Shown here piece by piece: positions 7,851-17,459 of a stretch of DNA of 64,000 bases; position 1 is the stretch's first letter, and the number at the start of each line of letters is the position of its first letter. Source of the stretch: Mucilaginibacter dorajii (lineage in GTDB: Bacteria > Bacteroidota > Bacteroidia > Sphingobacteriales > Sphingobacteriaceae); NCBI RefSeq assembly GCF_024808255.1, contig NZ_JANTYS010000029.1, forward strand, positions 1-64,000, in the 5' to 3' direction. The notes under the pieces are model-generated. The model ran no database searches and was not told where the DNA came from. It saw only the letters and a list, made by a program, of their open reading frames with translations. Position numbers and translations under genes: made by a program.

Positions 7851-8891
7851 TTACTCCTGGAATTTGTAATCAGCACTTTCCATCTCGTGGTTGTACTTCC
7901 CTAACTTGGCGGCCCCGTTGCAGGCCACCCTATGTAATAAAGCCTGTTGCGCTTCAAGAATATTTTCGTCTTTGCCTTTCCATATCTCCAAAGCGGGTTG
8001 CTGCACAGCTCTTGAATAGGAAAAAGTAAGCCCCCAGGGCATAACATTATCAAATTGCACGTGCATCTGGTTTAATCTTTCTGAGGCCAGTTCGGCAGGT
8101 TGTCCGCCCGACAAAAACGCGATACCGGGCACTGTTGCAGGCACTGTTCTTAAAAAGCATTTTATGGTAGCTTCTGCTACCTGGTTTGCCGAAGGCTTTT
8201 CAGCGCTACCCTCGCCGGGCAGTACCATATTGGGTTTCAGGATCATGCCTTCCAGGTCAACCCTATGCTGATACAAGGCGTTAAATACAGCGTGAAGTAC
8301 CTCGGTGGTTACTTCGGCACATTTCTCAAGCGAGTGACCGCCATCCATTATAACTTCCGGCTCTACAATTGGCACCAAACCAGCTTCCTGGCAAAACATG
8401 GCGTAGCGGGCCAGTGTATATGCGTTTGCTTTGATGCAGGTTGCCGAAGGAATTTCAGCACCGATAGTAATTACAGCCCGCCATTTGGCAAAACGGGCAC
8501 CCCTATTGTAATAATTTTTTAGGCGATCACCCAAACCATCCAGGCCTTCAGTGATTTTTTCGCCGGGGAACCCTACCATAGGTATGGCTCCCTCATCAAC
8601 CTTTATTCCTGGAATAATCCCGTTTCGTTGCAGAATATTCACGAATGGCGTACCGTCATCAGCGCTTTGCTTAATGGTTTCATCAAACAATATTGCGCCA
8701 CTTATATATCTACCCAAACCGGGTGTATTTACGATAAGATCGCGGTATTTACGGCGATATTCCTCTGTTTGGGGGATACCAACTTCTTCAAAACGTTTGT
8801 TACAGGTATGGGTACTTTCATCCATAGCCAACAAACCTTTATTATCGCGCATTAGCTGACCGGCAATGTCCTTAAGTGTAGTGGTGCTCAT
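7851..8891 (-). CDS. Fructose-bisphosphate aldolase, class I
   Basis: Splits fructose 1,6-bisphosphate into dihydroxyacetone phosphate and glyceraldehyde 3-phosphate (glycolysis and gluconeogenesis, cytosol). The protein is the animal/plant-type class I enzyme: LLAMDEST near the N-terminus, NRGARFAKWRAVI, VPIVEPEVI with the catalytic Glu, and the Schiff-base lysine in GMILKPNMV (Lys219). It needs no metal. Length 346 is normal. The gene is monocistronic and converges on htpG across the shared hairpin. Confidence 0.96.
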   Translation of the reverse strand: MSTTTLKDIAGQLMRDNKGLLAMDESTHTCNKRFEEVGIPQTEEYRRKYRDLIVNTPGLGRYISGAILFDETIKQSADDGTPFVNILQRNGIIPGIKVDEGAIPMVGFPGEKITEGLDGLGDRLKNYYNRGARFAKWRAVITIGAEIPSATCIKANAYTLARYAMFCQEAGLVPIVEPEVIMDGGHSLEKCAEVTTEVLHAVFNALYQHRVDLEGMILKPNMVLPGEGSAEKPSANQVAEATIKCFLRTVPATVPGIAFLSGGQPAELASERLNQMHVQFDNVMPWGLTFSYSRAVQQPALEIWKGKDENILEAQQALLHRVACNGAAKLGKYNHEMESADYKFQE

Positions 8892-9050
8892 AAATACGAA
8901 TGGTTAAAACGTATAGCAAGAACGCTGCTAATTGCCACTTGTTTTAAGCATTTTTAATTCATTGCCTTGTGTTGACAAAAATGGACTTATAAACAATTAT
9001 TCCCAATAGAAATTGGGTTAGGATACGTTTTAATTGGCAATAATAAAGCC

Positions 9051-10778
9051 TTACCTTGATACCGGTACCTCAATGAAACTATTATTATACCATTTTACAT
9101 TCAAAGGGATTTGGGCATCGGCTATGCTTTCGGTACTTACATCTTTACCCGTGCCATAATTGATTTGGCAAAACCGGTTTTTATTTACGTTGATCACAAC
9201 CACCAGTCTGCTCCCTTTTTGCAATTGCCTGCTTACTATTTTGGTATTACTAAACGGCAATGTAGTTATTTTGCCCGGTTGTAGTAATTTGCGATGACTG
9301 ATATCCCACGAATAACTTGCCCGTCCTACAAAATAAGTAAGCTCAAAATATTCGCCGTTAGGCATCATTTCATATAATACTACGCTATAATCAAAATCTT
9401 TTTTGTTGATGGAAGCCGTAAGCCGGCCGATGAACGCACCGTTTACTATCAGCGCTTGTTTTAAACTATCGCTTACAAAAGTGAAGCCGTTACTGCTGAT
9501 ATCTTTTTGAATAATGGGGTATGGATAAGCAAACGTGTTCATGGTAGTGCGATCTGCAAAATCAACCTCCTGTTCCAAGCTGGTAAGTTGCGCGGGCTTT
9601 TGTGCCGATAGTTTAAACTGGTCGTCCTTTTTAACGTTGCTGAGGTAAAGTCTGAGCATGCTGTTATGCATTTTATCTAATGATGGCGCATGCCCCCAGC
9701 GATTGGCCCCCATCACTTCATAACTGATCCTGCCTTTTAAAATGTCAGGCTTTTTCCCGTTTTTCATAATGTAATCAAACCATTCAAAAGTGATCCTTTT
9801 GGTATCGATAAGCGCTACAGAATCAACAACATAATCGCGCAGGTTGGCTACTCCTCCTCTTTGTGCACCGAAATGATCATAAGGGCCCAATATCACATAG
9901 TAATTTGCTTTGGGGTTGTATTTAGCCAACTGGCGGATGTAATAAAGCCCGGAGGTTTGCCCGTCATCATAATAGCCATCAAACGCCAACACGGGGATAT
10001 TGATCTTTGCATATTCGTGGCCATATGGAATTGTAGATTGCCAGTAACTATCAAAACCGGGATGCTTTAGCCAACGTTGCAGCCAGGGATTGGGGGCATG
10101 GTCAACACTGTCTATCCTATTATAGGCTGCTCCGCTTTGATACCAGTTAGTTTGGAGGTTTTGCCAGCGCTCCTGGTTATTATAAGTGGCGGTATCCAGG
10201 TATTTGTTGTTAGTAACGTAAAAGGCCCAACCGTAATTGGCATTCAGGAATACGTTATTTTCCATGGGCAAACCCATCCCGGGTATCGCCGAAACATAAG
10301 GAACAATGGTTTTAAGTGCCGGGTGAACTTTATATTTAAGCCCTGCCCATTGCGCAAAGCCCGAATAACTACCGCCATACATCCCTATTTTATGATTACT
10401 CCAGGGCTGTTTACTTATCCAGTCTATTACCTCATATACGTCTGTTGCATCGTTTTCGTAGGGGGCAACCCCATCCAGACTAAGCCGTTTACCCCGCACA
10501 TCGGCAACAACGCCTACATAGCCATGATCGGCGGAGTATTTTGCTTCGGCTAAACTCCTTTTGGTATCAGAATAAATAAATACAAACAGCGCAGCAGGTT
10601 GCGGGCCAGTCATATCGCGTCTGCGTATAACTACGGCCGAGAGTGTATGCCCCTGCGGCGTTTTTATAAACACGCTATCGTTAATAATGTACTTTTCCTT
10701 ATCGGGCTGAGGCAAATTTTGAGCATAAAGTGTTACACACCGGCTTATGATAGCCAGTAAAAGGAATAATTTTTTCAT
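9051..10778 (-). CDS. CocE/NonD-family secreted hydrolase (S15-type)
   Basis: An exported alpha/beta-hydrolase related to cocaine esterase and X-Pro dipeptidyl-peptidase (family S15). The signal peptide MKKLFLLLAIISRCVTLYAQ is followed by the catalytic domain with nucleophile elbow GGSYSG (Ser137) and the downstream Asp/His blocks FDGYYDDGQ and LGPYDHFGAQ. A C-terminal jelly-roll domain begins at about residue 400. It would hydrolyse acyl-ester or amide bonds in the periplasm or outside the cell; the substrate is unknown. It lies 28 bases after the LytTR regulator gene on the same strand and so is probably co-transcribed with the two-component pair. A second member of the family is encoded at 47674. 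Confidence 0.9.
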   Translation of the reverse strand: MKKLFLLLAIISRCVTLYAQNLPQPDKEKYIINDSVFIKTPQGHTLSAVVIRRRDMTGPQPAALFVFIYSDTKRSLAEAKYSADHGYVGVVADVRGKRLSLDGVAPYENDATDVYEVIDWISKQPWSNHKIGMYGGSYSGFAQWAGLKYKVHPALKTIVPYVSAIPGMGLPMENNVFLNANYGWAFYVTNNKYLDTATYNNQERWQNLQTNWYQSGAAYNRIDSVDHAPNPWLQRWLKHPGFDSYWQSTIPYGHEYAKINIPVLAFDGYYDDGQTSGLYYIRQLAKYNPKANYYVILGPYDHFGAQRGGVANLRDYVVDSVALIDTKRITFEWFDYIMKNGKKPDILKGRISYEVMGANRWGHAPSLDKMHNSMLRLYLSNVKKDDQFKLSAQKPAQLTSLEQEVDFADRTTMNTFAYPYPIIQKDISSNGFTFVSDSLKQALIVNGAFIGRLTASINKKDFDYSVVLYEMMPNGEYFELTYFVGRASYSWDISHRKLLQPGKITTLPFSNTKIVSRQLQKGSRLVVVINVNKNRFCQINYGTGKDVSTESIADAQIPLNVKWYNNSFIEVPVSR

Positions 10779-10806
10779 GATGATCTGTTTTGGTTGAAAC
10801 GGCGTA

Positions 10807-11505
10807 TTACAATCCGTTTAGGGTTTTAAATTTTACCGATTGCCTTTCAGATACTTCCAGCAACTCACCGGTTTTAAGGCTGATGCTTAGTTTACCGCCG
10901 GGCAATGGGGTAACTTGTTTAATAAAAGTTGTGTTGATGATCTGCGCCCGGTTAATTCTGAAAAATATAACTGCGTCCAGCTTTTTTTCCAGTTGATTTA
11001 AGGAGCGTTTGATGTAAGTTTTTTGATCGTTAAAATATAAGCGGGCGTAATTGTCCATTGATTCAATAAGGTACAACTCGCTCAATTTTATAAAATGACA
11101 TTTATCTCCGTCTTTAACAAAGATCTGCTGACTAGCGCCGGAGGAACTTAACTTATGCCTTACCTTTTCAATTGCCTTTGCAAAACGTTCGTCGCGTACC
11201 GGTTTTACAAGATAATCAAGGACGTTTGCCTCAAAGGCTTTTACGGCATATTGGTCAAATGCCGTAACAAATATTACTTCGGGTACCGGGTTGATGGTTT
11301 CCAGAAGATCAAATCCAGATTCGCCGGGCATTTGTACATCCAGTAAAAGCAAATCGGGCTTTTTTAAATTAACCATTTGCCGGGCTTCACCGGCATTACA
11401 GGCTTCGCCCACAATTTCAAGATCAGGGAAATTTGCTATCGTGCGCTTCACTTCGGCCCTTGCCAGGCGCTCATCATCTACAATTAATACTCGGATCTTC
11501 TTCAT
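10807..11505 (-). CDS. LytTR-family response regulator
   Basis: A 232-residue regulator with a receiver domain (D10, D11, phospho-acceptor D56, T80-region FVTAFD, K101-region VKPV) and a C-terminal LytTR DNA-binding domain (about 135-230: VKDGDKCHFIKLSELYLIES, FFRINRAQIIN). Such proteins bind direct repeats upstream of target promoters. The start codon overlaps the stop of the upstream kinase gene by 4 bases (ATGA), a hallmark of a coupled LytS/LytR-type pair. Confidence 0.95.
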   Translation of the reverse strand: MKKIRVLIVDDERLARAEVKRTIANFPDLEIVGEACNAGEARQMVNLKKPDLLLLDVQMPGESGFDLLETINPVPEVIFVTAFDQYAVKAFEANVLDYLVKPVRDERFAKAIEKVRHKLSSSGASQQIFVKDGDKCHFIKLSELYLIESMDNYARLYFNDQKTYIKRSLNQLEKKLDAVIFFRINRAQIINTTFIKQVTPLPGGKLSISLKTGELLEVSERQSVKFKTLNGL

Positions 11506-12569
11506 GATACCTGTATTTTAATGGTCGATAAAACCCGTTCGCCTGGTAATTGAATGATCGTAAATGATCCCTTGCTCCGATATTGTAGTTCCAATCGCTC
11601 CCTTAGGTTTTTTAAGCCCAGGCCAGTAGCTGTATTAAGGCCGTTTAATCGGCCGGTATTTTCAACACATATGGTAATATATCCCTGTTCGGCAGTTACC
11701 ACAATACTAATTTTACCGCCATTTTTTTGCTGCGCGATGCCGTGTTTAATGGCATTCTCAACCAGGGTTTGGATACTTAAGGGCAGGATCTTGCAGTCGT
11801 TAACATGTTCATCTACCTTTACCAATATCTGTAAGCGATCTTCGTAACGGATCATTTCCAGTTCAAGATAATCATTCACCAGGTTCATTTCATCGCTCAA
11901 GGGGATAAGGCCTTTGTTGTTGCCATATAATGAGTTTCTCAATAAATCTGATAACAAATCAATAGCCCTGCGCGCCTTTGACGGATTAGTGCTTACCAGC
12001 GCTTTAACACTATTGAGCGAATTGAAAAAGAAATGAGGGTTTAATTGCGCCGATAACTGCTGTAACTGCGCTTCGTGGGCTACCATCTGCAAACGGGCAT
12101 TATCCTTTGCGATACTAATTTCCATAACCGCATAATGATATAAATGAAAAGCCAGTAACCATATAGCCATCAGCCGAATCCCGGTAGCCGAAATGATGAG
12201 ATAATTTTCGATGAAAAACTGCTTTAGGCTTTCATCAAACGAGTAGCTGAAATATATCCTTATGGCATACAGCTTCCATATTACCAGTAACATGTACAGC
12301 AGGCCCATTAAAATTACTGCTGGTATTAAACGTATGGGCATATCTTGAATACGAAGCTTTATCCAACCCAGCCTATGGGCAAATACGTGATAAGCATGCG
12401 TAACTCCAATACCGATGATGATATCCAATACAAAATGAACAAAAGCCAACAATATATTGAAATTTTGCGGCGACTGCACCCATGCCAAAAACGCCCAATA
12501 TGTTGCCGCTGCCGACCAGCCTATGAGCTGACATATCCAATAAAGTGATATTTTTTTTTCGGGTTTCAA
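11502..12569 (-). CDS. LytS-like sensor histidine kinase (HisK family)
   Basis: A membrane kinase for the LytTR regulator that overlaps it by 4 bases. Four hydrophobic helices occupy residues about 10-150, then a short coiled linker and the LNPHFFFNSLN motif with the phospho-accepting His179. The ATPase domain shows VENAIKHGIAQ (N-box) and the glycine-rich GLGLKNLRERL. The compact four-helix sensor with no large extracytoplasmic domain is typical of Bacteroidota members of this family. The signal is unknown; the downstream hydrolase gene suggests a role in handling an exported or external compound. Confidence 0.93.
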   Translation of the reverse strand: MKPEKKISLYWICQLIGWSAAATYWAFLAWVQSPQNFNILLAFVHFVLDIIIGIGVTHAYHVFAHRLGWIKLRIQDMPIRLIPAVILMGLLYMLLVIWKLYAIRIYFSYSFDESLKQFFIENYLIISATGIRLMAIWLLAFHLYHYAVMEISIAKDNARLQMVAHEAQLQQLSAQLNPHFFFNSLNSVKALVSTNPSKARRAIDLLSDLLRNSLYGNNKGLIPLSDEMNLVNDYLELEMIRYEDRLQILVKVDEHVNDCKILPLSIQTLVENAIKHGIAQQKNGGKISIVVTAEQGYITICVENTGRLNGLNTATGLGLKNLRERLELQYRSKGSFTIIQLPGERVLSTIKIQVS

Positions 12570-12671
12570 TTTGAATGATTTGCCTGGTTAACAAAACAAA
12601 CCAACAAAATCTATTCGGTATTATAAAGAGAAAATACAGCGGCGCGGGGATTTGGGGATAAACGGCCCTTT

Positions 12672-14438
12672 TTATACCAAAACAGGGCTTGTGTTTATAC
12701 CAACAGGCAATGTAAAATAAAAACGGCTTCCCTTACCAGGTACGCTTTCTACCCCGATATGCCCTTTATTTTTTTCAACAAACTCCTGGCAAAGCATTAA
12801 ACCAAGGCCGGTGCCTTGTTCATTAACCGTACCACGAGTGGTAAAATTTCCTAATGCAAATATACGGGTCAGGTTTTCTTTGCTTATCCCTACGCCGGTA
12901 TCTTCTACACTGATGATCAGTTCACTATTTGACATCTCGGCTTTGATATAAATATAATCGCCACTACGGCAAAACTTAATAGCATTATTAACCAGGTTCC
13001 GTAGCACCGCCTGTATCATATCTTCATCGGCGTAAGCAAATGTTAGCTCTTTAACCTGGTTATGGATTACAACTTCCTTTTCATCAGCACTGCGCTGAAA
13101 AAGACCAAGCAGATGCTCCGCAGCCAGGTAAAGATCAAAACTTACCGGGTTTATGGTGGCACCGCCCAATTGGCTTTTCGCCCAAAAAAGCAGGTTATCT
13201 ACCAACCCCGATGTATAGGTAATGTTTCTTGACAGTTCGGGCAGCATCGATACAAATTCTGCCTGACTTAAGTCGCCACTTTCTATCAAATAGATCATAT
13301 CACCTAAATTGATCATAGGGGTGCGCAGGTCATGTGCTATGATAGAGAACAACCGGTCTTTCAGTTGATTTAGCTCTTCCAGTTTTTGCTCGTTCTGTTT
13401 ACGTTCGGTAATATCTCTGAATAAAAATACATTGCCACTGTAAATAGTACGTTTTTCAAACAAAGGGGTAACCGTTACAGCATAAAAACGCGTTTGCTCC
13501 TGTTCTTTCCTGCTAATCTCTAATTGATAATTTTCGGGCCAGTTTTCGGCTTGTTTAAACAGGTCCATATCAATAAAAAGCTCATCAATATGATTGCCTA
13601 TATAGGATGCCCGCTGCGCATCAAGCAATTTTTTCATTCTCGGGTTAAGGTCAATGATCATCCCGTTCAAATCGGTAACCAGGATACCTTCCTGCAATGC
13701 TTCAATGATCTTTTCGCGGGCAATGGGCACAATATCAAACAAACGGAACCGCAATAAACCAACACCAATAACCAGCGATGTGGCGATGAAAGCAAAGGGT
13801 GTAAGATCAAGATATTTAAACGGGCGAATATGTAGCAAGTAAATGAGGTTTACAACCCAGGGAAACATAGCGCCAACCAATATGATCCTGTTCTGTCGCC
13901 TAAGAATACCTTCGGCTTTTTTGAATTTGGCAACAATCATCCAAAAACCCCAGGCCAGCATGGCGTAAAAGAAAAGCGTGTGCACACGGTACCACCAACC
14001 TGGTGTAATATCTAGTAAAGGAAACGGCCCGTTATTGGCTACTTTGACAGTCGCGTATTGTAAGCCCCAGGCACCTGTCCATTTAAAAATGAGCGTTAAA
14101 GCAGGTTCTAAAAAGATGAGGGCCATCCCCCATATGCTAAGCCAGTTTTCTCTTCCGGTAAACCGCATCACAAATATTATCCACAGGCTTGGCAGCGTGG
14201 CCACACCAATGTATTCCAGATGGGTAAACATTACCATGGTTTGCAAGTTATTGCTACTTAGTTCAAAACTATAGGTAATGGCCCAAATGGCGGTTGCCAG
14301 TATAATACTACCAAACCAACGTACGGCACCGCCCAGTTTTTGAAAAACAGCAATACCTACGCCAAAGCTCACCAACCCGGTGATGAGTAGTGTTAAAGCA
14401 AAAATATTATCCGGTAAGTGCATAATGAGGGAGGGCAA
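12672..14438 (-). CDS. Histidine kinase with 7TM sensor and PAS domain
   Basis: 588 residues. An N-terminal block of seven hydrophobic helices (about 10-235) matches the 7TM region seen at the front of many histidine kinases. A PAS domain follows (about 245-350, LNGMIIDLNPRMKKLL), then a HisKA box IIAHDLRTPM with His369 and an ATPase domain with NNAIKFC, VEDTGVG and GTGLGLMLC. The protein is an orphan kinase: no response regulator is next to it on this strand. It lies 65 bases after the glycosyltransferase gene, so it may share its transcript with the ABC exporter pair upstream. Confidence 0.93.
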   Translation of the reverse strand: MPSLIMHLPDNIFALTLLITGLVSFGVGIAVFQKLGGAVRWFGSIILATAIWAITYSFELSSNNLQTMVMFTHLEYIGVATLPSLWIIFVMRFTGRENWLSIWGMALIFLEPALTLIFKWTGAWGLQYATVKVANNGPFPLLDITPGWWYRVHTLFFYAMLAWGFWMIVAKFKKAEGILRRQNRIILVGAMFPWVVNLIYLLHIRPFKYLDLTPFAFIATSLVIGVGLLRFRLFDIVPIAREKIIEALQEGILVTDLNGMIIDLNPRMKKLLDAQRASYIGNHIDELFIDMDLFKQAENWPENYQLEISRKEQEQTRFYAVTVTPLFEKRTIYSGNVFLFRDITERKQNEQKLEELNQLKDRLFSIIAHDLRTPMINLGDMIYLIESGDLSQAEFVSMLPELSRNITYTSGLVDNLLFWAKSQLGGATINPVSFDLYLAAEHLLGLFQRSADEKEVVIHNQVKELTFAYADEDMIQAVLRNLVNNAIKFCRSGDYIYIKAEMSNSELIISVEDTGVGISKENLTRIFALGNFTTRGTVNEQGTGLGLMLCQEFVEKNKGHIGVESVPGKGSRFYFTLPVGINTSPVLV

Positions 14439-14503
14439 TAAGCTTTTTCCGGCATTTATACGGATGGATGGCCACAGGGTTCAAATTTTATGCAATTTAT
14501 GTG

Positions 14504-15559
14504 TTAGCTGACAAACAACGATGCAACCTGCCGGGCTATGCCCTGCATAGAATTAACCAACACCGGTTGATGTTTGAGAGATTTATCATGTAGCAAGGCG
14601 GCTATCATAGCTGGCAAATCTTCGGCATTATCTGGAATATGATGCTGCGCAGGGCGTACATCCATCGGTTTTACCAGGCTAACCACATGTGCGCCCGCGT
14701 AAAGGGCTTCATTCAATACCACGCCATAACCTTCATAGTTGGAGGTATGCAAAAGCACTTTAGACCGTTGCATCAACGCCAATACCTGCCGATGAGGTAG
14801 TTCTCCTTTCAGCTCAACATTATTTTCGAGACCAAGCCTGTTTATTTGATTTTGCAGATTTTCCATTTCGGGCCCTTTGCCGCAAATGACAGCTTTGATA
14901 TCCGGAAAATCGTTTGCTATACTTTTAATTACGTTGATAAACAAACTGTATTGTTTTAGTGGGATCAATGACCCGGCCCCCATAATGTCAATGTCGCGCG
15001 CTCGGGCATTTTTCTCAAAAATGGAGGTATCAATACCCACGGGGATCACGTGCCGGGGCTTAATGTTATAATTGAGATAAAACTCTTTTGCCAAAAAATC
15101 AGATAGGGCTATAACAGATCCAGGCATGGGCCTCACCTGGTCAACATAATGATTTCCCGCTTTAGCATCCTGGCCAAGCAGCCAGCAGTAATGCAGCAGG
15201 TTATTCCGCTTGGCAAACTTGTTGGCAACCAAGGCACACTCACCCATCCAAAAGCTTAGTAAGCCTGTTATTTCGTAATCTCGTGCTATCTTTTTCAATG
15301 CCTTAAATGCACGCTGCCAGGTAAGCAGCCGGTAAATCCGCCCCCGCCCCTTACCTGCCAGCGCTATTATTTCGGCACCGTACCAAAAGTAGCGGGATGC
15401 TTTAAATGGGTACTGAAAACTGATCACCATAATATTCAGTTCGGGGTTATCCTGCTGAAGTGTTCGCACAAAAATTTGCTGTAAGGGCAGGCAGGCGGTG
15501 TCGTCGCCATCGGCCGGGAAACCCGGACTTAATATAATCAGTGCTTTAGGTTTAATCAT
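14504..15559 (-). CDS. Glycosyltransferase family 4
   Basis: A retaining GT-B glycosyltransferase of 351 residues. The C-terminal nucleotide-sugar half shows MGAGSLIPLKQYSLFI (about 190-206), VICGKGPEMENL and the donor-binding SNYEGYGVVLNEALYAG with its EGYG...NEAL motif (about 275-290). It acts at the cytoplasmic face of the inner membrane, and its donor and acceptor cannot be read from sequence. Its first 8 bases overlap the end of the ABC exporter gene, so the sugar it adds is probably part of the glycoconjugate that the exporter moves. Confidence 0.88.
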   Translation of the reverse strand: MIKPKALIILSPGFPADGDDTACLPLQQIFVRTLQQDNPELNIMVISFQYPFKASRYFWYGAEIIALAGKGRGRIYRLLTWQRAFKALKKIARDYEITGLLSFWMGECALVANKFAKRNNLLHYCWLLGQDAKAGNHYVDQVRPMPGSVIALSDFLAKEFYLNYNIKPRHVIPVGIDTSIFEKNARARDIDIMGAGSLIPLKQYSLFINVIKSIANDFPDIKAVICGKGPEMENLQNQINRLGLENNVELKGELPHRQVLALMQRSKVLLHTSNYEGYGVVLNEALYAGAHVVSLVKPMDVRPAQHHIPDNAEDLPAMIAALLHDKSLKHQPVLVNSMQGIARQVASLFVS

Positions 15560-17228
15560 TCAGGGGTATTATTTTGTTGCAGTAAGCCAGGCTTGCTACA
15601 TTGTGTGTAATAAAAATGACCATCTTACCCTGCGCCATTGCTAACTCTTTTAATTGACACAGGATAGCTTCTTCGGCCTGCTGGTCTAACTCGCCAAAAG
15701 CTTCATCCAATATCAACAGATCGAAATCATGGTACAGCGCCCTTGCCATAACGATGCGCTGCCGCTGGCCGCCGCTTAAGTTTTTGCCATTTTCGCGGAT
15801 GACTGTATTCAATCCTTCGGGGTAGTTGATTAAAAGTTGATCGAGACCGCAAAAAGCAAATGCCTCACGCAGTTTATCGGGGTTATAGCCATCATCGCTC
15901 AGGGTAATATTTTTGAGGATTGTATCATGAATAAGATATGTTTGTTGCTTTATGTAAGCTATATTTTTCCAGTGTAATTTTCTTTTTTCTGTATCCAGGG
16001 TACGTTCGTTAATATAGATATACCCGGCATCAGGAGTTAAAAAGCCCAATAATAAATTAATTATAGTGGTCTTTCCCTTGCCAGAAGCTGCCGAGATACC
16101 GACAAAATCGCCGGGATTAATCTCAAAGTTGACACCGTTGAGCACCTGCTGATCTTTATAACTGAACCGTACGTTGTGGAATCTGATAGAACTAATAGGC
16201 TGTGGTATATTGATCAGCTCGCTTTTTATCTGGCAATCTGTTTCTTTAATTTTGAGCAGATCATTTAACGTAAATTCGTAGGTTTTTATCTGACCGCCAC
16301 TATTCAAGATTTTGATAATACCCGGAATGATCTTGTATGCCGCTGCCATAAAAACCCCAATGGTAAACAGATCCACAACCGGTTCATGCGCCGACCATTT
16401 GTTGATTAACACCAGGATAAAAAAACCTAAAATAGCAAATACCTCTACCATGCGCGATGGCAAGCTTAACAGCGTTTGCTGGCCTGCAATATTGTTGTTC
16501 AATTGCTGCTGATAGCTGCCATAGCGATTAGCCAGGAAACTGGTTTTATCGTAAATATTACTTTCAACAAAGCCCGATAAGGATTCCTGTAAATGCTGGA
16601 TACTTTTTTCGCTGGTTAATTTTATTTGTTCGCGGATGTGTTTTGATCCTCTCCTGAGAAAATAGGCCAGTAAAATTACAGGGGGCACCAGCAATACTAA
16701 CAACAACAAAAACAATAAGGGCCGATAGAGTAAGATTGCCCCTATAGTAAATGCGATAAGGATAGCTTGCGAAATAATTTGCTGTACATTATTCAAGATA
16801 TAATGACTAAACTCGATGGGCTGCTGACTGATTTGCCGGATATGGATGGATGAATCCACATTAACAAAATCAGCATAATCGCCTTTGAGATATTGTACTA
16901 TATTCCTGTTAGATAAGCGCGTAGCCACATCATAAAAAAAGTGATGCTGAAAACGCGTAATCAAATAACCGAGCAGGTTTTTAAAGCAGAAAAGTATAAG
17001 GAAGATGCCTATTGGTAAAAGCGTATTGTTATTAAGCCAGGCGGCAGGGAGTAAAATATGGTGTTTTATAGACGCGCCACTGGTATAAAGCCCGATGACG
17101 ATAAGCAGCATCCCCAAAAAGGCAATATCCAGCACGTTAATCAACAAATCGGACAGGATGAGCCTGTACAACCTGTTTTTTTCGCGGGTATTAAGGAGGG
17201 TCAAAATCCCTTTAATAATATGCTTCAA
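15552..17228 (-). CDS. ABC exporter (fused permease-ATPase)
   Basis: A 558-residue half-transporter of the MsbA/PglK type that works as a homodimer in the inner membrane. Six hydrophobic helices (residues about 20-310) come before the ATPase domain. Walker A reads SAASGKGKT (the usual glycine before the first variable residues is replaced), the signature is NLSGGQRQR, and Walker B is LLILDEAFGELD, where most exporters have DEATSALD. The overlap with a glycosyltransferase gene points to flipping of a lipid-linked sugar or other glycolipid rather than drug efflux. This is inference from context. Confidence 0.88.
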   Translation of the reverse strand: MKHIIKGILTLLNTREKNRLYRLILSDLLINVLDIAFLGMLLIVIGLYTSGASIKHHILLPAAWLNNNTLLPIGIFLILFCFKNLLGYLITRFQHHFFYDVATRLSNRNIVQYLKGDYADFVNVDSSIHIRQISQQPIEFSHYILNNVQQIISQAILIAFTIGAILLYRPLLFLLLLVLLVPPVILLAYFLRRGSKHIREQIKLTSEKSIQHLQESLSGFVESNIYDKTSFLANRYGSYQQQLNNNIAGQQTLLSLPSRMVEVFAILGFFILVLINKWSAHEPVVDLFTIGVFMAAAYKIIPGIIKILNSGGQIKTYEFTLNDLLKIKETDCQIKSELINIPQPISSIRFHNVRFSYKDQQVLNGVNFEINPGDFVGISAASGKGKTTIINLLLGFLTPDAGYIYINERTLDTEKRKLHWKNIAYIKQQTYLIHDTILKNITLSDDGYNPDKLREAFAFCGLDQLLINYPEGLNTVIRENGKNLSGGQRQRIVMARALYHDFDLLILDEAFGELDQQAEEAILCQLKELAMAQGKMVIFITHNVASLAYCNKIIPLND

Positions 17229-17300
17229 AGCGCCTGTTAAAGTGTAGTTATTACTTTAAACATTACGCTCCGGCGTGCACAATGGTTGCCTATTTAAATG

Positions 17301-17328
17301 CTCATAGTTGATAGATCATGGTTCATAG
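17301..17328 (-). repeat. Inverted copy of the ATGAACCAT intergenic repeat
   Basis: Read on the minus strand this gives CTATGAACCATGATCTATCA followed by ACTATGAG, a rearranged relative of the 30-bp repeat at 17425-17454 and 601-630. The two copies here face each other across the terminator hairpin at 17357-17400. Confidence 0.55.
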
Positions 17329-17356
17329 CAGCGATGAGGCGATTTTAAATAAAAAT

Positions 17357-17400
17357 GGCTCGAAAACCTGAGTTCTCGTATGAACTCTGGTCTTCGAGCC
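17357..17400 (-). terminator. Terminator of the OmpA-like gene
   Basis: A 19-bp stem with two mismatches (GGCTCGAA... and ...TTCGAGCC as outer ends, GAGTTC/GAACTC as inner ends) and a 6-base loop. On the minus strand it is followed by ATTTTTATTT. It lies 60 bases past the stop codon of the OmpA-like gene. Confidence 0.8.
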
Positions 17401-17424
17401 ACATTTGGTATAAATGACCTTTCG

Positions 17425-17454
17425 TCTATGATCTATGAACCATCAACTATGAAC
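17425..17454 (+). repeat. 30-bp intergenic repeat, copy 2
   Basis: Matches 601-630 at 28 of 30 positions (one C/T and one T/C difference). It lies directly beside the stop codon of the OmpA-like gene. Confidence 0.7.
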
Positions 17455-17459
17455 TAAAA

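Noticed and set aside
10077..10553. 158-residue open frame on the plus strand
   Set aside because: It lies wholly antisense to the CocE hydrolase gene, whose motifs are clear; composition is that of a shadow frame.
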